From: Arthrobacter sp. Y81
Lineage (GTDB): Bacteria > Actinomycetota > Actinomycetes > Actinomycetales > Micrococcaceae
Assembly (NCBI RefSeq): GCF_002929335.1
Contig: NZ_PJIL01000011.1
Location: 101,676 to 165,675 of the forward strand
Direction of reading: 5' to 3'
DNA length: 64,000 nt
The translations under genes and the position numbers were made by a program. The notes beneath the pieces were generated by a model that made no database searches, was not told where the DNA came from, and saw only the letters and a list, made by a program, of their open reading frames with translations. Of the stretch, positions 49,388 to 57,717 are shown one piece after another; the first letter of the stretch is position 1; each line of letters starts with the position of its first letter.

Positions 49388-51718
49388 CTAGGCCACGCAG
49401 CCCCCGAGGGCGATCTGGCCGTCGATGGCAGCGATCTGGCCCTGTACGCTACCCAGCTGAGCCTGGAGGGACTTGACGTTCGCCTTCTGCACGTCGATGG
49501 CGTCCTTGTTGGTCTTCTTTTGCGCCGTCAGAATGTTGAGCTGGCCCTGGGCGGACGTGACCTGCTGGTCCAGTGCCGTCAGCTGTAGTTGTAGTGCCTT
49601 GAGTTGAGCCTCCGTAGCGCTGATCTCGCCGTTGAGCCTATTCAGCTGGTCCAGCAGCGGAGCCACCTGGGTCTGCAGACGCAGAACGTCAGCTTCCTTG
49701 CCTGCGATCTGCGTGTTGAGGACGGCTAGCTGAGCGACCAGGGTGTCCAGCTCCCCGTTCAAGTTCGCGATCTCACCCTGCTTGGTGGAAACCGATGCGT
49801 TGGCGCTGTCCACGGCGGATTGCAAGGCCGGCAGCTCGTTTTGCAGCCCGCTGACCTCTGCGTTTTTGGCCTCGACGGCCGCATTTGCGGCTGCAAGGGC
49901 GTCGTTTGCTTCGGCCAGCTTGGTCTGGAGCCCGCTGAGAACGTTCTTCTGTTCCGCGACTGCGGCCTGGGCCTCGGCCACGCCCTGGGTCAGTCCCGGA
50001 AGTGCAGCCTCAAGGTCCGCCACTACCTGTTGCTGCGTGGAGACGTTAGCCGCGGCCGTGGCTGCGGCACCTTGGAGCGCGGGCAGCTGACCCTGCAGAA
50101 GGGTGAGCTCTCCCTGCTTGGCAGTGACGCTGGCGTTGGCATCACTAACCGCGGCCCGGAGCGCCGGAACCTGGCCGTTGAGCGTCGCGATCTCGCCTTC
50201 CTTCGTGGCGACGGCGGCGTTGGCTGTGGTCAGGGCGGTTTGTAGCGGTGCAGCCCGCTGCTGCAGGGCGCTGCTTTCCTGCTGCTTGGCCAGGAGCTGG
50301 GCGTTGAGGGTGTTGACCGAATTCTGCAAAGTCGTCAGATCACCTTGGTACCCGGAAATCTGGGCATTCTTTGTGGTGATCTGGCCGTTCACGGTGGTCA
50401 ACTCGGCCTGTTTGAGGGCGCGCGCATCCTGGAGATTCCGCTTCTTAATTGAGTTGCCGTTGATTGCATCGATTTGAGCCGTCAGGTTGGCGATCTCGGC
50501 CTCCAGCGAGGCCTTGGTGGTCTGCAGCGCCGCGAGCTGGGACTGTGCTGCGGTCAGCTCAGCCTGCTTGGACGTGACGGCGGCGGTTGCGGCGGTCAGC
50601 TGTCCCTCCAGGGCGGTGATCTCCGCGCTGGCGGCGGCAATCTGGTTGGTATTGGCTGCGAGAGCCGACGCCGCGGCCGCCGCATTGGCCTGCAGCGCGG
50701 TCAGCTCCGTCTGGGCCTGAGTGATCGCAGCATTTCTAGCGGCCAGGGCATCCGCCGCTTGGCTGGCGGCACTTTGCAGCGCCGCGAGTTCGCCCTGCGC
50801 CGTTCCGATCCCTGCGTTCTTGGCGGCCACAGCGTCCGCTGCAGATTGGGCAGTGGACTGCAGGGTAACGAGTGCGGCTCTTGCTTCAGCGACTTTCACC
50901 TGCTGGGCTTCCAGTTCGGCCTGGGCAGCATCCCCTACACCTTCGAGCCGCTGGAGTTCGGTCCCGGCATCAGCGACCGCCGTTGCCGCCGTAGTAGCGG
51001 CTGCCGCTGCGTCGTCCGCGATCGCCGTGAGGTTTGTCAGGTCGCCCTGAGCCTCCACGATTTCGGCGTTCTTGCCGGCCAGCGCGTCAGCGGCGGCGTC
51101 AGCTGCCGCCTGGAGCCCCGAGAGGTCGCCTTCGGCCGCGCTGATCTCACTCTTTTTCGCTGCCTCCTGGGCTTCGACGGCAGCTTTCTGCTGCTTGAGC
51201 AGCGCAGCCGCTGCCTGGGCCACGCCAAGCTCCTCCTGCAGCGGCGTGAGTTGAGCTTCGGTGGTGGCTATCTCCGCCTTGAGTCCGGCCAGAGCCTTCT
51301 CGGTATCCGCGACCGACTGGGCCGCGTTAGTCTGGGCGACCAAGAGTCCGGCCAGCTCGGTTTCCGCCGAGCCTGCGTCCGTCACCAGCTGCTTTTCCTC
51401 TGCCTCAAGGTCCGCAATAGCTTTGTCTGCCGCGGCGATCTCCGCAGTCAGTCCGTCCGCCTTTGCCTGCAGCCCGGCGCGTTCGGCCTGCAGGGAGGCG
51501 ATGAGAACGGCATTCTTGCGCGCCGCCGCCTTGAGCAGGTTCTCCTGCACGGTGCCGCGGTGGGCAAGCTGATTCACCACTCCGTTACAGATGCCTGCTG
51601 TATCGGTTGCCGCTTGGGAGGCCGGGGCCAGCACCAGCATGCTGGTCAGGACGCCGGGGAGCACGACGGCGGCAGCGAGCCGGCGGGCGACGACGGATGT
51701 GGTGGACGCTTGCTGCAT
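49388..51718 (-). CDS. Large secreted coiled-coil protein
   Basis: 776 aa from ATG 51718. Signal peptide ARRLAAAVVLPGVLTSMLVLAPASQA, then a short globular start (TDTAGICNGVVNQLAHRGT). About 690 residues of nearly uninterrupted Ala/Gln/Leu/Glu-rich heptads follow, with quasi-repeats such as GELAALQSAASQAADALAARN and AAVEAKNAEVSGLQNELPALQ. Only two cysteines are present, one near each end of the mature chain (GIC and the terminal LGGCVA). There is no LPXTG or transmembrane anchor. It is predicted to be a long rod or fibre; its role (surface layer, adhesion, cell-wall spacing) is unknown. The longer start at 51808 is rejected. Confidence 0.8.
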   Translation of the reverse strand: MQQASTTSVVARRLAAAVVLPGVLTSMLVLAPASQAATDTAGICNGVVNQLAHRGTVQENLLKAAARKNAVLIASLQAERAGLQAKADGLTAEIAAADKAIADLEAEEKQLVTDAGSAETELAGLLVAQTNAAQSVADTEKALAGLKAEIATTEAQLTPLQEELGVAQAAAALLKQQKAAVEAQEAAKKSEISAAEGDLSGLQAAADAAADALAGKNAEIVEAQGDLTNLTAIADDAAAAATTAATAVADAGTELQRLEGVGDAAQAELEAQQVKVAEARAALVTLQSTAQSAADAVAAKNAGIGTAQGELAALQSAASQAADALAARNAAITQAQTELTALQANAAAAASALAANTNQIAAASAEITALEGQLTAATAAVTSKQAELTAAQSQLAALQTTKASLEAEIANLTAQIDAINGNSIKKRNLQDARALKQAELTTVNGQITTKNAQISGYQGDLTTLQNSVNTLNAQLLAKQQESSALQQRAAPLQTALTTANAAVATKEGEIATLNGQVPALRAAVSDANASVTAKQGELTLLQGQLPALQGAAATAAANVSTQQQVVADLEAALPGLTQGVAEAQAAVAEQKNVLSGLQTKLAEANDALAAANAAVEAKNAEVSGLQNELPALQSAVDSANASVSTKQGEIANLNGELDTLVAQLAVLNTQIAGKEADVLRLQTQVAPLLDQLNRLNGEISATEAQLKALQLQLTALDQQVTSAQGQLNILTAQKKTNKDAIDVQKANVKSLQAQLGSVQGQIAAIDGQIALGGCVA

Positions 51719-51927
51719 GGGGACCCCCGGGGGTGCGAGACGGGATTTACGGCCATCATTGGCCGCAAATGTAGTCCCGATGCTAGGGGCGTCCGCCCGG
51801 GAAGACACCAGTAGATTCCACTCGACTTTGGCTGTCTTCGTACCTATTTCGTGTACGCAGTACTCGTTTCTAACTGAAGTTAGCTAGAGGCTGATCGGTG
51901 CACTTCTGTCACACGATTCACGCGCGG

Positions 51928-52734
51928 CTACTTGCAGGCGTAGTTGTAGTCGAGGCCACTGGAGACATACTGCGTCAGCGCCACGCGGCTGCCCGGGGTG
52001 AGCCCTGACAGGGAACAGTTCGACTTGGCGCCGTTCAAGGTGCGGGCGCCGGCAAGCCAGCTGGGAAGCCCCGCCAGGTTGCTCGTCGAGGGAACGGTGC
52101 CGGCGATCTGACCCCACTGGTAGCCGGTGGAATAGATTCCGACGTCGGCGCCGATGCTTTCGAAGTAGGCGGTCATGCCCTCCAGGTCAGCCCGGTTGGC
52201 TTCCTTGTCCGGCTGCCAGCTGTTTTCGGTCTCCACGTCCAGCCACCAGAAGTAGTCCTCCGGGTCGTCCACCCCACGCAGCACGGCGTCGTCGTACGCT
52301 TTGGCATAGCCGTACATGTAGGCGCAGGCCTTGTCATTGTTGCCCTCGCACTTCCCGTACGGGTTGTCCACTACGGTGCCCGAGTAGAAGTTGGACGAGG
52401 GCCACCAGGAACCGGCCAGCCCCGGATTGGCGGTGTTCGCGTACAAGGCGACCCGCGGCTGGGAGGTCGCCTGCGGATATTTGATAGTCAAGGCCGCCCA
52501 GTCCAGCTGCGCCTCGAGGCACGGATTCGTGGTGTTCGCGAGTCCGTTGTTGACGCCGACAATGGCGAAGGCGAGTCCGGAGGGAAGGGTCTTGCCGCAC
52601 TGCGGCCACGAGACGTCAATGCCCACCGGATCGGCAGGCCGCGGCGGCGCCGCCGTCGCAGGTGCTCCGCCAAGCACCGCGAGGGCAACGGCGGTGGCAA
52701 CGGACAGAACCATCTTCAGCATTGATGCGGCCAT
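51928..52734 (-). CDS. Secreted DUF1906 / GH25-like protein
   Basis: 268 aa from ATG 52734. The signal peptide (LKMVLSVATAVALAVLGGAPATAA) is followed by PVGIDVSWPQCGKTLPSGLAFAIVGVNNG, then SWWPSSNFYSG, YFWWLDVETENSW and DVGIYSTGYQW. This TIM-barrel pattern is the DUF1906/Rv2525c-like glycoside-hydrolase-like family. The Asp of GIDVS and the DVET acids are kept. It probably acts on cell-wall glycan; activity is unproven for the family. It lies downstream of and parallel to nothing related. Confidence 0.82.
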   Translation of the reverse strand: MAASMLKMVLSVATAVALAVLGGAPATAAPPRPADPVGIDVSWPQCGKTLPSGLAFAIVGVNNGLANTTNPCLEAQLDWAALTIKYPQATSQPRVALYANTANPGLAGSWWPSSNFYSGTVVDNPYGKCEGNNDKACAYMYGYAKAYDDAVLRGVDDPEDYFWWLDVETENSWQPDKEANRADLEGMTAYFESIGADVGIYSTGYQWGQIAGTVPSTSNLAGLPSWLAGARTLNGAKSNCSLSGLTPGSRVALTQYVSSGLDYNYACK

Positions 52735-52830
52735 ACCAAAGTCTACTGCGGAGGCCTCCGGCAGGCCGGACCATTCACCGCGCGGCACCAACCATGTTGC
52801 TGGCACAAGCACCCAATCCGATAATTCCAA

Positions 52831-53610
52831 GTGGAAACCATGGCCCGTTTTTCACTCGAGCCCGGCGTCACCGCGGCGCTGGCCGCCACCACCTTGCTGG
52901 GCCTGGCGGCGTGCTCCGACCCCGGCGCAGCAGCGGCGCTGGTGCCGGAATCCATCAAGAAGGACGGCAAACTGACAGTGGCCGTCAGCCCGTTCGCTGC
53001 CCCGCTGGCCGTCTACGCCACGGACAACAAAACTCCGGTGGGCAACGAAGTGGATATCGCCGTCGCACTGGCCCAGACGCTGGGCCTCGAAGCGGACATC
53101 TTTCCCACCGCCTTGGGCCGACTGGCCCCTCGGTGTGGAGTCCGGGAAGTACGAGGCCGTGCTGTCCAACCAAGGTGGAATCGGCACCGGATGTTGCAGG
53201 CAAGCGCGTGATTGTTGGGTCCGGGACCAACCAGGAATCCATCCTGCTGCGCTGGGATGAGGAGAATAAGAAGAACGGCCTGGCGCCCAGTATTACGACG
53301 ACTCCGCCTCCTCGCTCGCCCTGCAGTCCGGACGGGCGGACCTGACGTTCGGGCCGAATGCCACGGCGGCGTTCAAGGCCGCCTCCGATGCGAAGACCAA
53401 GCTGGTGGGGCTGGTGGACGGAGGCTGGCCGCTGAAGGCGGGCATCGGCGCCACCACCAAGAAGGGCAACGGCGTCGCGGCCGCAGCCCAGGCAGGGCTC
53501 AACCACCTGATCGAAGATGGCAGCTACGCCAAGATCCTTGACCGCTGGGCCTCACTGCGGAGGCGGTCCAGAAGTCCGAGCTGAACCCCGCGGGCCTGCC
53601 CAAAAAGTAG
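52831..53610 (+). pseudogene. Amino-acid ABC transporter substrate-binding protein, degraded
   Basis: Family III solute-binding-protein pieces occur in successive frames: signal peptide and lipobox (LGLAAC), KKDGKLTVAVSPFAAPLAVYA, then after ~53115 DWPLGVESGKYEAVLSN, after ~53175 DVAGKRVIVGSGTNQESILLRW, after ~53285 YYDDSASSLALQSGRADLTFGPN...LDRWA, and finally LTAEAVQKSELNPAGLPKK with TAG at 53608-53610. There are at least four frame changes plus an apparent deletion of about 30 codons after VLSN. No permease or ATPase is nearby. Non-functional unless the read is erroneous. Confidence 0.85.
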
Positions 53611-53664
53611 GCAGTCGTTCGGACCACCGTGGAAAACGCCGGGACCGCGGCGTACGCTCATGAC

Positions 53665-54147
53665 ATGAACCCACAAGAGCTCGCCAACCTGGCGCACCTG
53701 CGCCGGGCGCGGGACCTGATCGACAGGGACTTCGCCCATGCCCTGGACGTCCCCACCATGGCCCGCAAGGCCCTGATGTCGCCGGCGCACTTTTCGCGGC
53801 AGTTCCGGGCCGCCTACGGTGAGACCCCGTACAGCTACCTGATGACCCGCCGGATCGAACGGGCCATGGCACTGCTCCGCGGCGGCATGAACGTGACCGA
53901 TGCCTGCATGGCCGTGGGCTGTACGTCGTTGGGTTCCTTCAGCTCACGCTTCACCGAAATCGTGGGAGAACCGCCCAGCGCGTACCGGTCCCGCGAGCAC
54001 AGCGCGGTGGAGGCCATGCCCGCCTGCGTGGCGAAGATCCGGACGCGCCCCACCCGGCACAGCGCCGCGAGCGGGGCGGACGCCGGGACCGGGGATGGTG
54101 CCCAAGCGAGCAGGATTCGAGAAGCGATACTCATGCCCGCCGAATAG
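53665..54147 (+). CDS. AraC-family regulator (short)
   Basis: 160 aa. Two HTH motifs: RDFAHALDVPTMARKALMSPAHFSRQFRAAYGETPYSYLMTRRIERA and ALLRGGMNVTDACMAVGCTSLGSFSSRFTEIVGEPPSAYR. There is no sensor domain. TACGCT at 53653-53658 lies 6 nt before ATG 53665, so it is probably leaderless. The C-terminal ~45 residues are low-complexity. The VOC protein follows 10 bp later, the usual AraC/VOC two-gene arrangement. Confidence 0.88.
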   Translation: MNPQELANLAHLRRARDLIDRDFAHALDVPTMARKALMSPAHFSRQFRAAYGETPYSYLMTRRIERAMALLRGGMNVTDACMAVGCTSLGSFSSRFTEIVGEPPSAYRSREHSAVEAMPACVAKIRTRPTRHSAASGADAGTGDGAQASRIREAILMPAE

Positions 54148-54157
54148 CGTTATTGGC

Positions 54158-54568
54158 ATGAACATTTCACTCCAGTACTGCAACATCACAGTCAACGACA
54201 CCGAAAAAGCCCTCACCTTCTACCGCGACGCCCTGGGCCTCGAGGTGCGCAACGACGTCGCCTCCGGAGGATTCCACTGGGTGACGCTCGGCAGCGCCGC
54301 CCAGCCGGATCTCGAGATCGTGCTCTCCGAACCGCATGCTGGCCGTTCGCAGGAGGACGGGGACATGATGCAGGAGCTCCTCACCAAGGGCGTCCTGCCG
54401 ATGCTCGTTTTCCGCACCGACGATCTGGACGCAACGTTCGAGAAAGTCCGGGCGTCCGGCGCCGAGGTAATGCAGGAGCCCATCGACCAGTCCTGGGGTC
54501 CGCGCGACTGCGCCTTCCGGGACCCCTCCGGCAACATGGTCCGGATCTCGCAGACGCCGACGACGTAA
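54158..54568 (+). CDS. VOC-family (glyoxalase/bleomycin-resistance-like) protein
   Basis: 136 aa with two beta-alpha-beta-beta-beta modules: SLQYCNITVNDTEKALTFYRDALGLEVRND and PMLVFRTDDLDATFEKVRASGAEVMQEPIDQSWGPRDCAFRDPSGNMVRI. Metal-ligand positions are partly kept (E near PDLEI). TAGCGT at 54145 lies 7 nt before ATG, a leaderless arrangement. A terminator follows at once. Partner of the AraC regulator; substrate unknown. Confidence 0.9.
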   Translation: MNISLQYCNITVNDTEKALTFYRDALGLEVRNDVASGGFHWVTLGSAAQPDLEIVLSEPHAGRSQEDGDMMQELLTKGVLPMLVFRTDDLDATFEKVRASGAEVMQEPIDQSWGPRDCAFRDPSGNMVRISQTPTT

Positions 54569-54582
54569 CTCTCCACCACACG

Positions 54583-54611
54583 AATCCCCGCCGGATACTC
54601 CGGCGGGGATT
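54583..54611 (+). terminator. Terminator after the VOC gene
   Basis: A 12-bp perfect stem (AATCCCCGCCGG / CCGGCGGGGATT) with loop ATACT, 15 nt past the stop, followed by CTGCTGCG. Confidence 0.85.
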
Positions 54612-54755
54612 CTGCTGCGCCCAAGCATGGCCCGGTGGGTGATCGTGGTTCCTCGAGAGATACTGCTGCCAGATGGTCAGCTGCAGCTTCACGGTATCCG
54701 CGGCTGATTCCCTGTCAGCGTCTCCCCCTTCCGTGCCGGACACCTCGTCACCCAT
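54612..54755 (-). pseudogene. Truncated N-terminal fragment of an unidentified gene
   Basis: ATG 54755 starts 4 bp after the stop of the degraded monooxygenase and reads MGDEVSGTEGGDADRESAAD followed by TVKLQLTIWQQYLS, then runs into the VOC terminator. The spacing suggests the next gene of the same former operon, cut off. Too short to identify. Confidence 0.3.
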
Positions 54756-54759
54756 CGGT

Positions 54760-55402
54760 TTAGACCCTCGCTTCCGGAGTCGCCAGTCCCAGGTTCTCGC
54801 GCAGCGTGCTCCCGGCATATTCCGCGGGGTAGACGCCGCGTTCCTGCAGCGCCGGCACCAGGTGGTTGACGGTGTCGTCCAGGCCGGTGGGGATGAGCCA
54901 AGGCGAGATGTTGAAGCCGTCCGCGGCGCCGGTGCGGGCGTACTCCACCAGCCGGTCGGCCACCTGGGAATAGGATCCGTTGAAGGTGGCGTCCACGCGG
55001 CATGATGTTCCACGCCGCGCGGCCGCCGGAAAGCAGGTCCAGCGAGGACAGCCTGTGCGCCAGGTCCGCGGGATCGTTGTACGTGGTGTTCTGGGTGGCG
55101 ACGAGTCCGATGTTCGACGTCACCGATGCCAGGGCGGCGAGCATGGTCTGGGCGTCCGGGCGCCCCGCAACGTCCAGTTCGTGCGGGCGGCCGATGTGCT
55201 CGCGGAGCCGGGGCCTTTCGCCCAGGAAGAAGGCGGCGAACAGGCCCGCTCCGCCGTCTGGGCGATGCGGCGGAACGATTCGAAGTCCGTCTGGGAACCG
55301 GATTCGGCGGCCTTCCAGATGGTTCCCGAGTTGACGCCCTGGAAGAAGATGCCGAACTGGAGCTGGCCGCTCGGCTGGTATTTAGCACGGGTGTGGTTTT
55401 TC
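54760..55402 (-). pseudogene. NtaA/SnaA-type flavin monooxygenase, internally deleted
   Basis: The N-terminal part reads QLQFGIFFQGVNSGTIWK and DFESFRRIAQTAER. A one-base frameshift near 55262 leads to LFAAFFLGERPRLREHIGRP, then MLAALASVTSNIGLVATQNTTYNDPADLAHRLSSLD and SGGRAAWNI. Immediately after (near 54995) the C-terminal part MDATFNGSYSQVADRLVEYA...STLRENLGLATPEARV continues in a third frame. About 230 central codons are missing compared with the intact paralogue at 4836. No good start codon is seen. Clearly non-functional. Confidence 0.85.
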
Positions 55403-55404
55403 CC

Positions 55405-55521
55405 TCAATTTCCGACGGCGGGTGCGGTGTAGCGGCTGGCGGGCCTTTCCAGGCCCAGCAGGTCCCGCAAGGTGCCGTCCAGGGGCACCGGGGCCAGGAA
55501 GCGGGGACGGTAAACGCCGTG
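55405..55521 (-). pseudogene. C-terminal scrap of a second NtaA-type monooxygenase
   Basis: The frame ending at TGA 55405-55407 carries GVYRPRF, then GTLRDLLGLERPASRYTAP, the C-terminal pattern of LLM monooxygenases (compare GVYPAEYAGSTLRENLGL in the neighbour). It ends a few bases before the first remnant begins, so two monooxygenase genes were probably consecutive. No N-terminal part is visible upstream. Confidence 0.55.
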
Positions 55522-55582
55522 ACAGCGAACGCGGTGAAGTTGAAGCGGCGGCTGTCCCGGCCGCCTCGGGAAAGGCTCAATC

Positions 55583-55881
55583 ATGGAACGACTAACCGCT
55601 CCGCCGGCCCGTGTGCAGGAGTCGGCACTGGCTGTGCTCAACCTGCCCATGCATGATGCGCGGGTCCGGCCGCTGCTGGACGAGCTCGCCCGGGAGTACG
55701 ACGCCCGGTACTGGCGGCCCGAGGCGGTTACAGCCGGGTGTACCGGACCACCGGCCCGCGGCAGCCCGAGGCGAAATACCTCTACCTGAACTCCGGCTAC
55801 GAGCCGCAGCTCGACCTGGCCGCAGACCCCGAAACCATCAAATTCCTGGCTTTCACGAAAGATCTGGAGCCGCGCGGCTAA
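55583..55881 (+). pseudogene. GNAT acetyltransferase with internal deletion and frameshift
   Basis: The N-terminal VLNLPMHDARVRPLLDELAREYDARYWRPEA joins at about 55730, in a different frame, to GYSRVYRTTGPRQPEAKYLY followed by LNSGYEPQLDL. These are the beginning and end of a common actinobacterial GNAT type; the acetyl-CoA-binding middle is absent. TAA at 55879-55881 overlaps the probable -10 box (TAAGCT) of the next gene. Confidence 0.8.
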
Positions 55882-55890
55882 GCTATCGGC

Positions 55891-57615
55891 ATGGCCATGA
55901 AATCCACTGCAGATAAAGTCGCCACCATCCAAAAGGGATACGCCCTGGAAGGCGCCACCATCGAGCTGGGAGCCGCAATCGTCGACGGCGAACTCCACAA
56001 GGATGCCCCCGTCCGGCTGCCGCTGGCCATGATGAACAGGCACGGGCTGGTGGCCGGTGCAACAGGAACGGGGAAGACCGTTACGCTCCACATGATGGCG
56101 GAGCAGCTGTCCACTGCCGGGGTTCCGGTGTTCCTGGCCGACATCAAGGGAGACCTGTCCGGGCTGGCCACCGCGGCCACGGGCAGCGAGAAACTCAAAG
56201 CGCGCACGGATAGCATCGGCCAGGCCTGGGCGGGCAAGACTTTCCCGGTGGAATTCCTGGCCCTCGGCGGGGACGGCAACGGCATCCCCGTCCGTGCCAC
56301 CATCACGTCCTTCGGCCCCATCCTGCTCTCGCGCGTCATGGAACTCAACGACACCCAGGAATCCAGCCTGCAGCTGGTCTTCCACTTTGCGGACAAGAAC
56401 AACCTGGAACTGATCGACCTCAAGGACCTCCGGGCCGTGATCCAGTTCCTCACCTCGGACGAGGGCAAGGAGGAGCTCGAGGACCTGGGCGGCCTCTCCA
56501 AGGCGACGGCCGGCGTCATTCTCCGTGAGCTGGTGACTCTTGAGGCGCAGGGCATGGAGGCCTTCTTCGGTGAGCCCGAATTCGATACCGCCGAACTGCT
56601 TCGCACGGCTCCCGACGGCCGTGGCGTCATCACCTGCCTGGAACTGCCCACGCTGCAGACCAAGCCGATGGTGTTCTCCACCTTCCTGATGTGGCTGCTC
56701 GCTGACCTCTTCGAGGACCTGCCCGAAGCGGGTGACCTGGACAAACCGAAGCTGGTCTTCTTCCTCGACGAGGCGCACCTGCTGTTCAACGATGCGTCCA
56801 AGGCGTTCCTGGAGGCCATCACCACCACTGTCCGGCTCATCCGGTCCAAGGGCGTGGGGATTTTCTTCGTCACCCAGACGCCGAAGGATGTTCCGGCCGA
56901 TGTCCTGGGCCAGCTGGCCAATCGCATCCAGCACGCGTTGAGGGCCTTCACTCCGGAGGACGCCAAGGCCCTGAAAGCCACCGTGTCCACGTTCCCGGTG
57001 AGCGACTACGACCTCGAAGAGACACTCACGTCGGCTGGCATCGGCGAAGCCGTCATCACGGTGATGAACGAGAAGGGCGCGCCCACGCCGGTTGCGTTGA
57101 CCCGGCTGCGGGCACCGGAATCAGTGATGGGTCCCAGCACCGATGAGCTGGTCAAGAGCACCGCGGCCGGTTCCGCACTGCTCCCCAAATACGGCACGGC
57201 GGTGGACACCATCTCCGCGTACGAGAAAATCTCCGGAAAGTCCGCCGCCAGCACCGGAGCTGCAGCACCCGGCCAGCCGCCCACACCATCCACGGGCGTC
57301 TTCGTGCCCAACAGCCCCGTTCCCGGAACCATGGACCAGGCCGCCGTTGACGCCGACGCCCGCCGCATCGAGGAAGAAATCCTGGGGCGGCCCAGCAGCA
57401 GGCCGGCTCCGGCGCCGGATCGGGCCCGGCGTGCGGAGCGCACAGCGCCGCCGGCCCCCAAGGAATCAGGCGGAGGAATGGTGGGTGACCTCGCCGGAGC
57501 CTTGGGCGGCGCGCTCGGCGGTGGCCTCAAAAGCATGGCCCGCTCGCTCGGAACCCAACTGGGCCGGGAGCTGTTGCGGGGCGTTTTCGGCACCTCCTCC
57601 AGGCGCCGCCGTTAA
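55891..57615 (+). CDS. HerA-like helicase/ATPase, DUF853 (YjgR) family
   Basis: 574 aa. Walker A GATGTGKT (56-63) and Walker B KLVFFLDEAHLLF. KGDLSGLA and TQTPKDVPADVLGQLANRIQHALRAFTPED are typical of DUF853 proteins, relatives of HerA/FtsK translocases. The C-terminal ~110 residues are a Pro/Arg-rich disordered tail with a glycine-rich AGALGGALGGGLKSM segment and a terminal RRRR. TAAGCT lies 6 nt before ATG, suggesting a leaderless mRNA. Cellular role unknown; no nuclease partner is adjacent. Confidence 0.9.
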   Translation: MAMKSTADKVATIQKGYALEGATIELGAAIVDGELHKDAPVRLPLAMMNRHGLVAGATGTGKTVTLHMMAEQLSTAGVPVFLADIKGDLSGLATAATGSEKLKARTDSIGQAWAGKTFPVEFLALGGDGNGIPVRATITSFGPILLSRVMELNDTQESSLQLVFHFADKNNLELIDLKDLRAVIQFLTSDEGKEELEDLGGLSKATAGVILRELVTLEAQGMEAFFGEPEFDTAELLRTAPDGRGVITCLELPTLQTKPMVFSTFLMWLLADLFEDLPEAGDLDKPKLVFFLDEAHLLFNDASKAFLEAITTTVRLIRSKGVGIFFVTQTPKDVPADVLGQLANRIQHALRAFTPEDAKALKATVSTFPVSDYDLEETLTSAGIGEAVITVMNEKGAPTPVALTRLRAPESVMGPSTDELVKSTAAGSALLPKYGTAVDTISAYEKISGKSAASTGAAAPGQPPTPSTGVFVPNSPVPGTMDQAAVDADARRIEEEILGRPSSRPAPAPDRARRAERTAPPAPKESGGGMVGDLAGALGGALGGGLKSMARSLGTQLGRELLRGVFGTSSRRRR

Positions 57616-57717
57616 GGGCGGCAAGCCGCCGTCGTACTGTCCGGCAGCAGCCGTGCGGTGTCACAAGGGACGGCCTCCACACCTGCTTTCAGGCGCCTTG
57701 CAGGTAACGTAAGGTGC

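Noticed and set aside
51749..51766. GGCCA/TGGCC palindrome upstream of the coiled-coil gene as an operator
   Set aside because: It lies very close to the start, is short and GC-rich, and such palindromes are frequent by chance at this composition.
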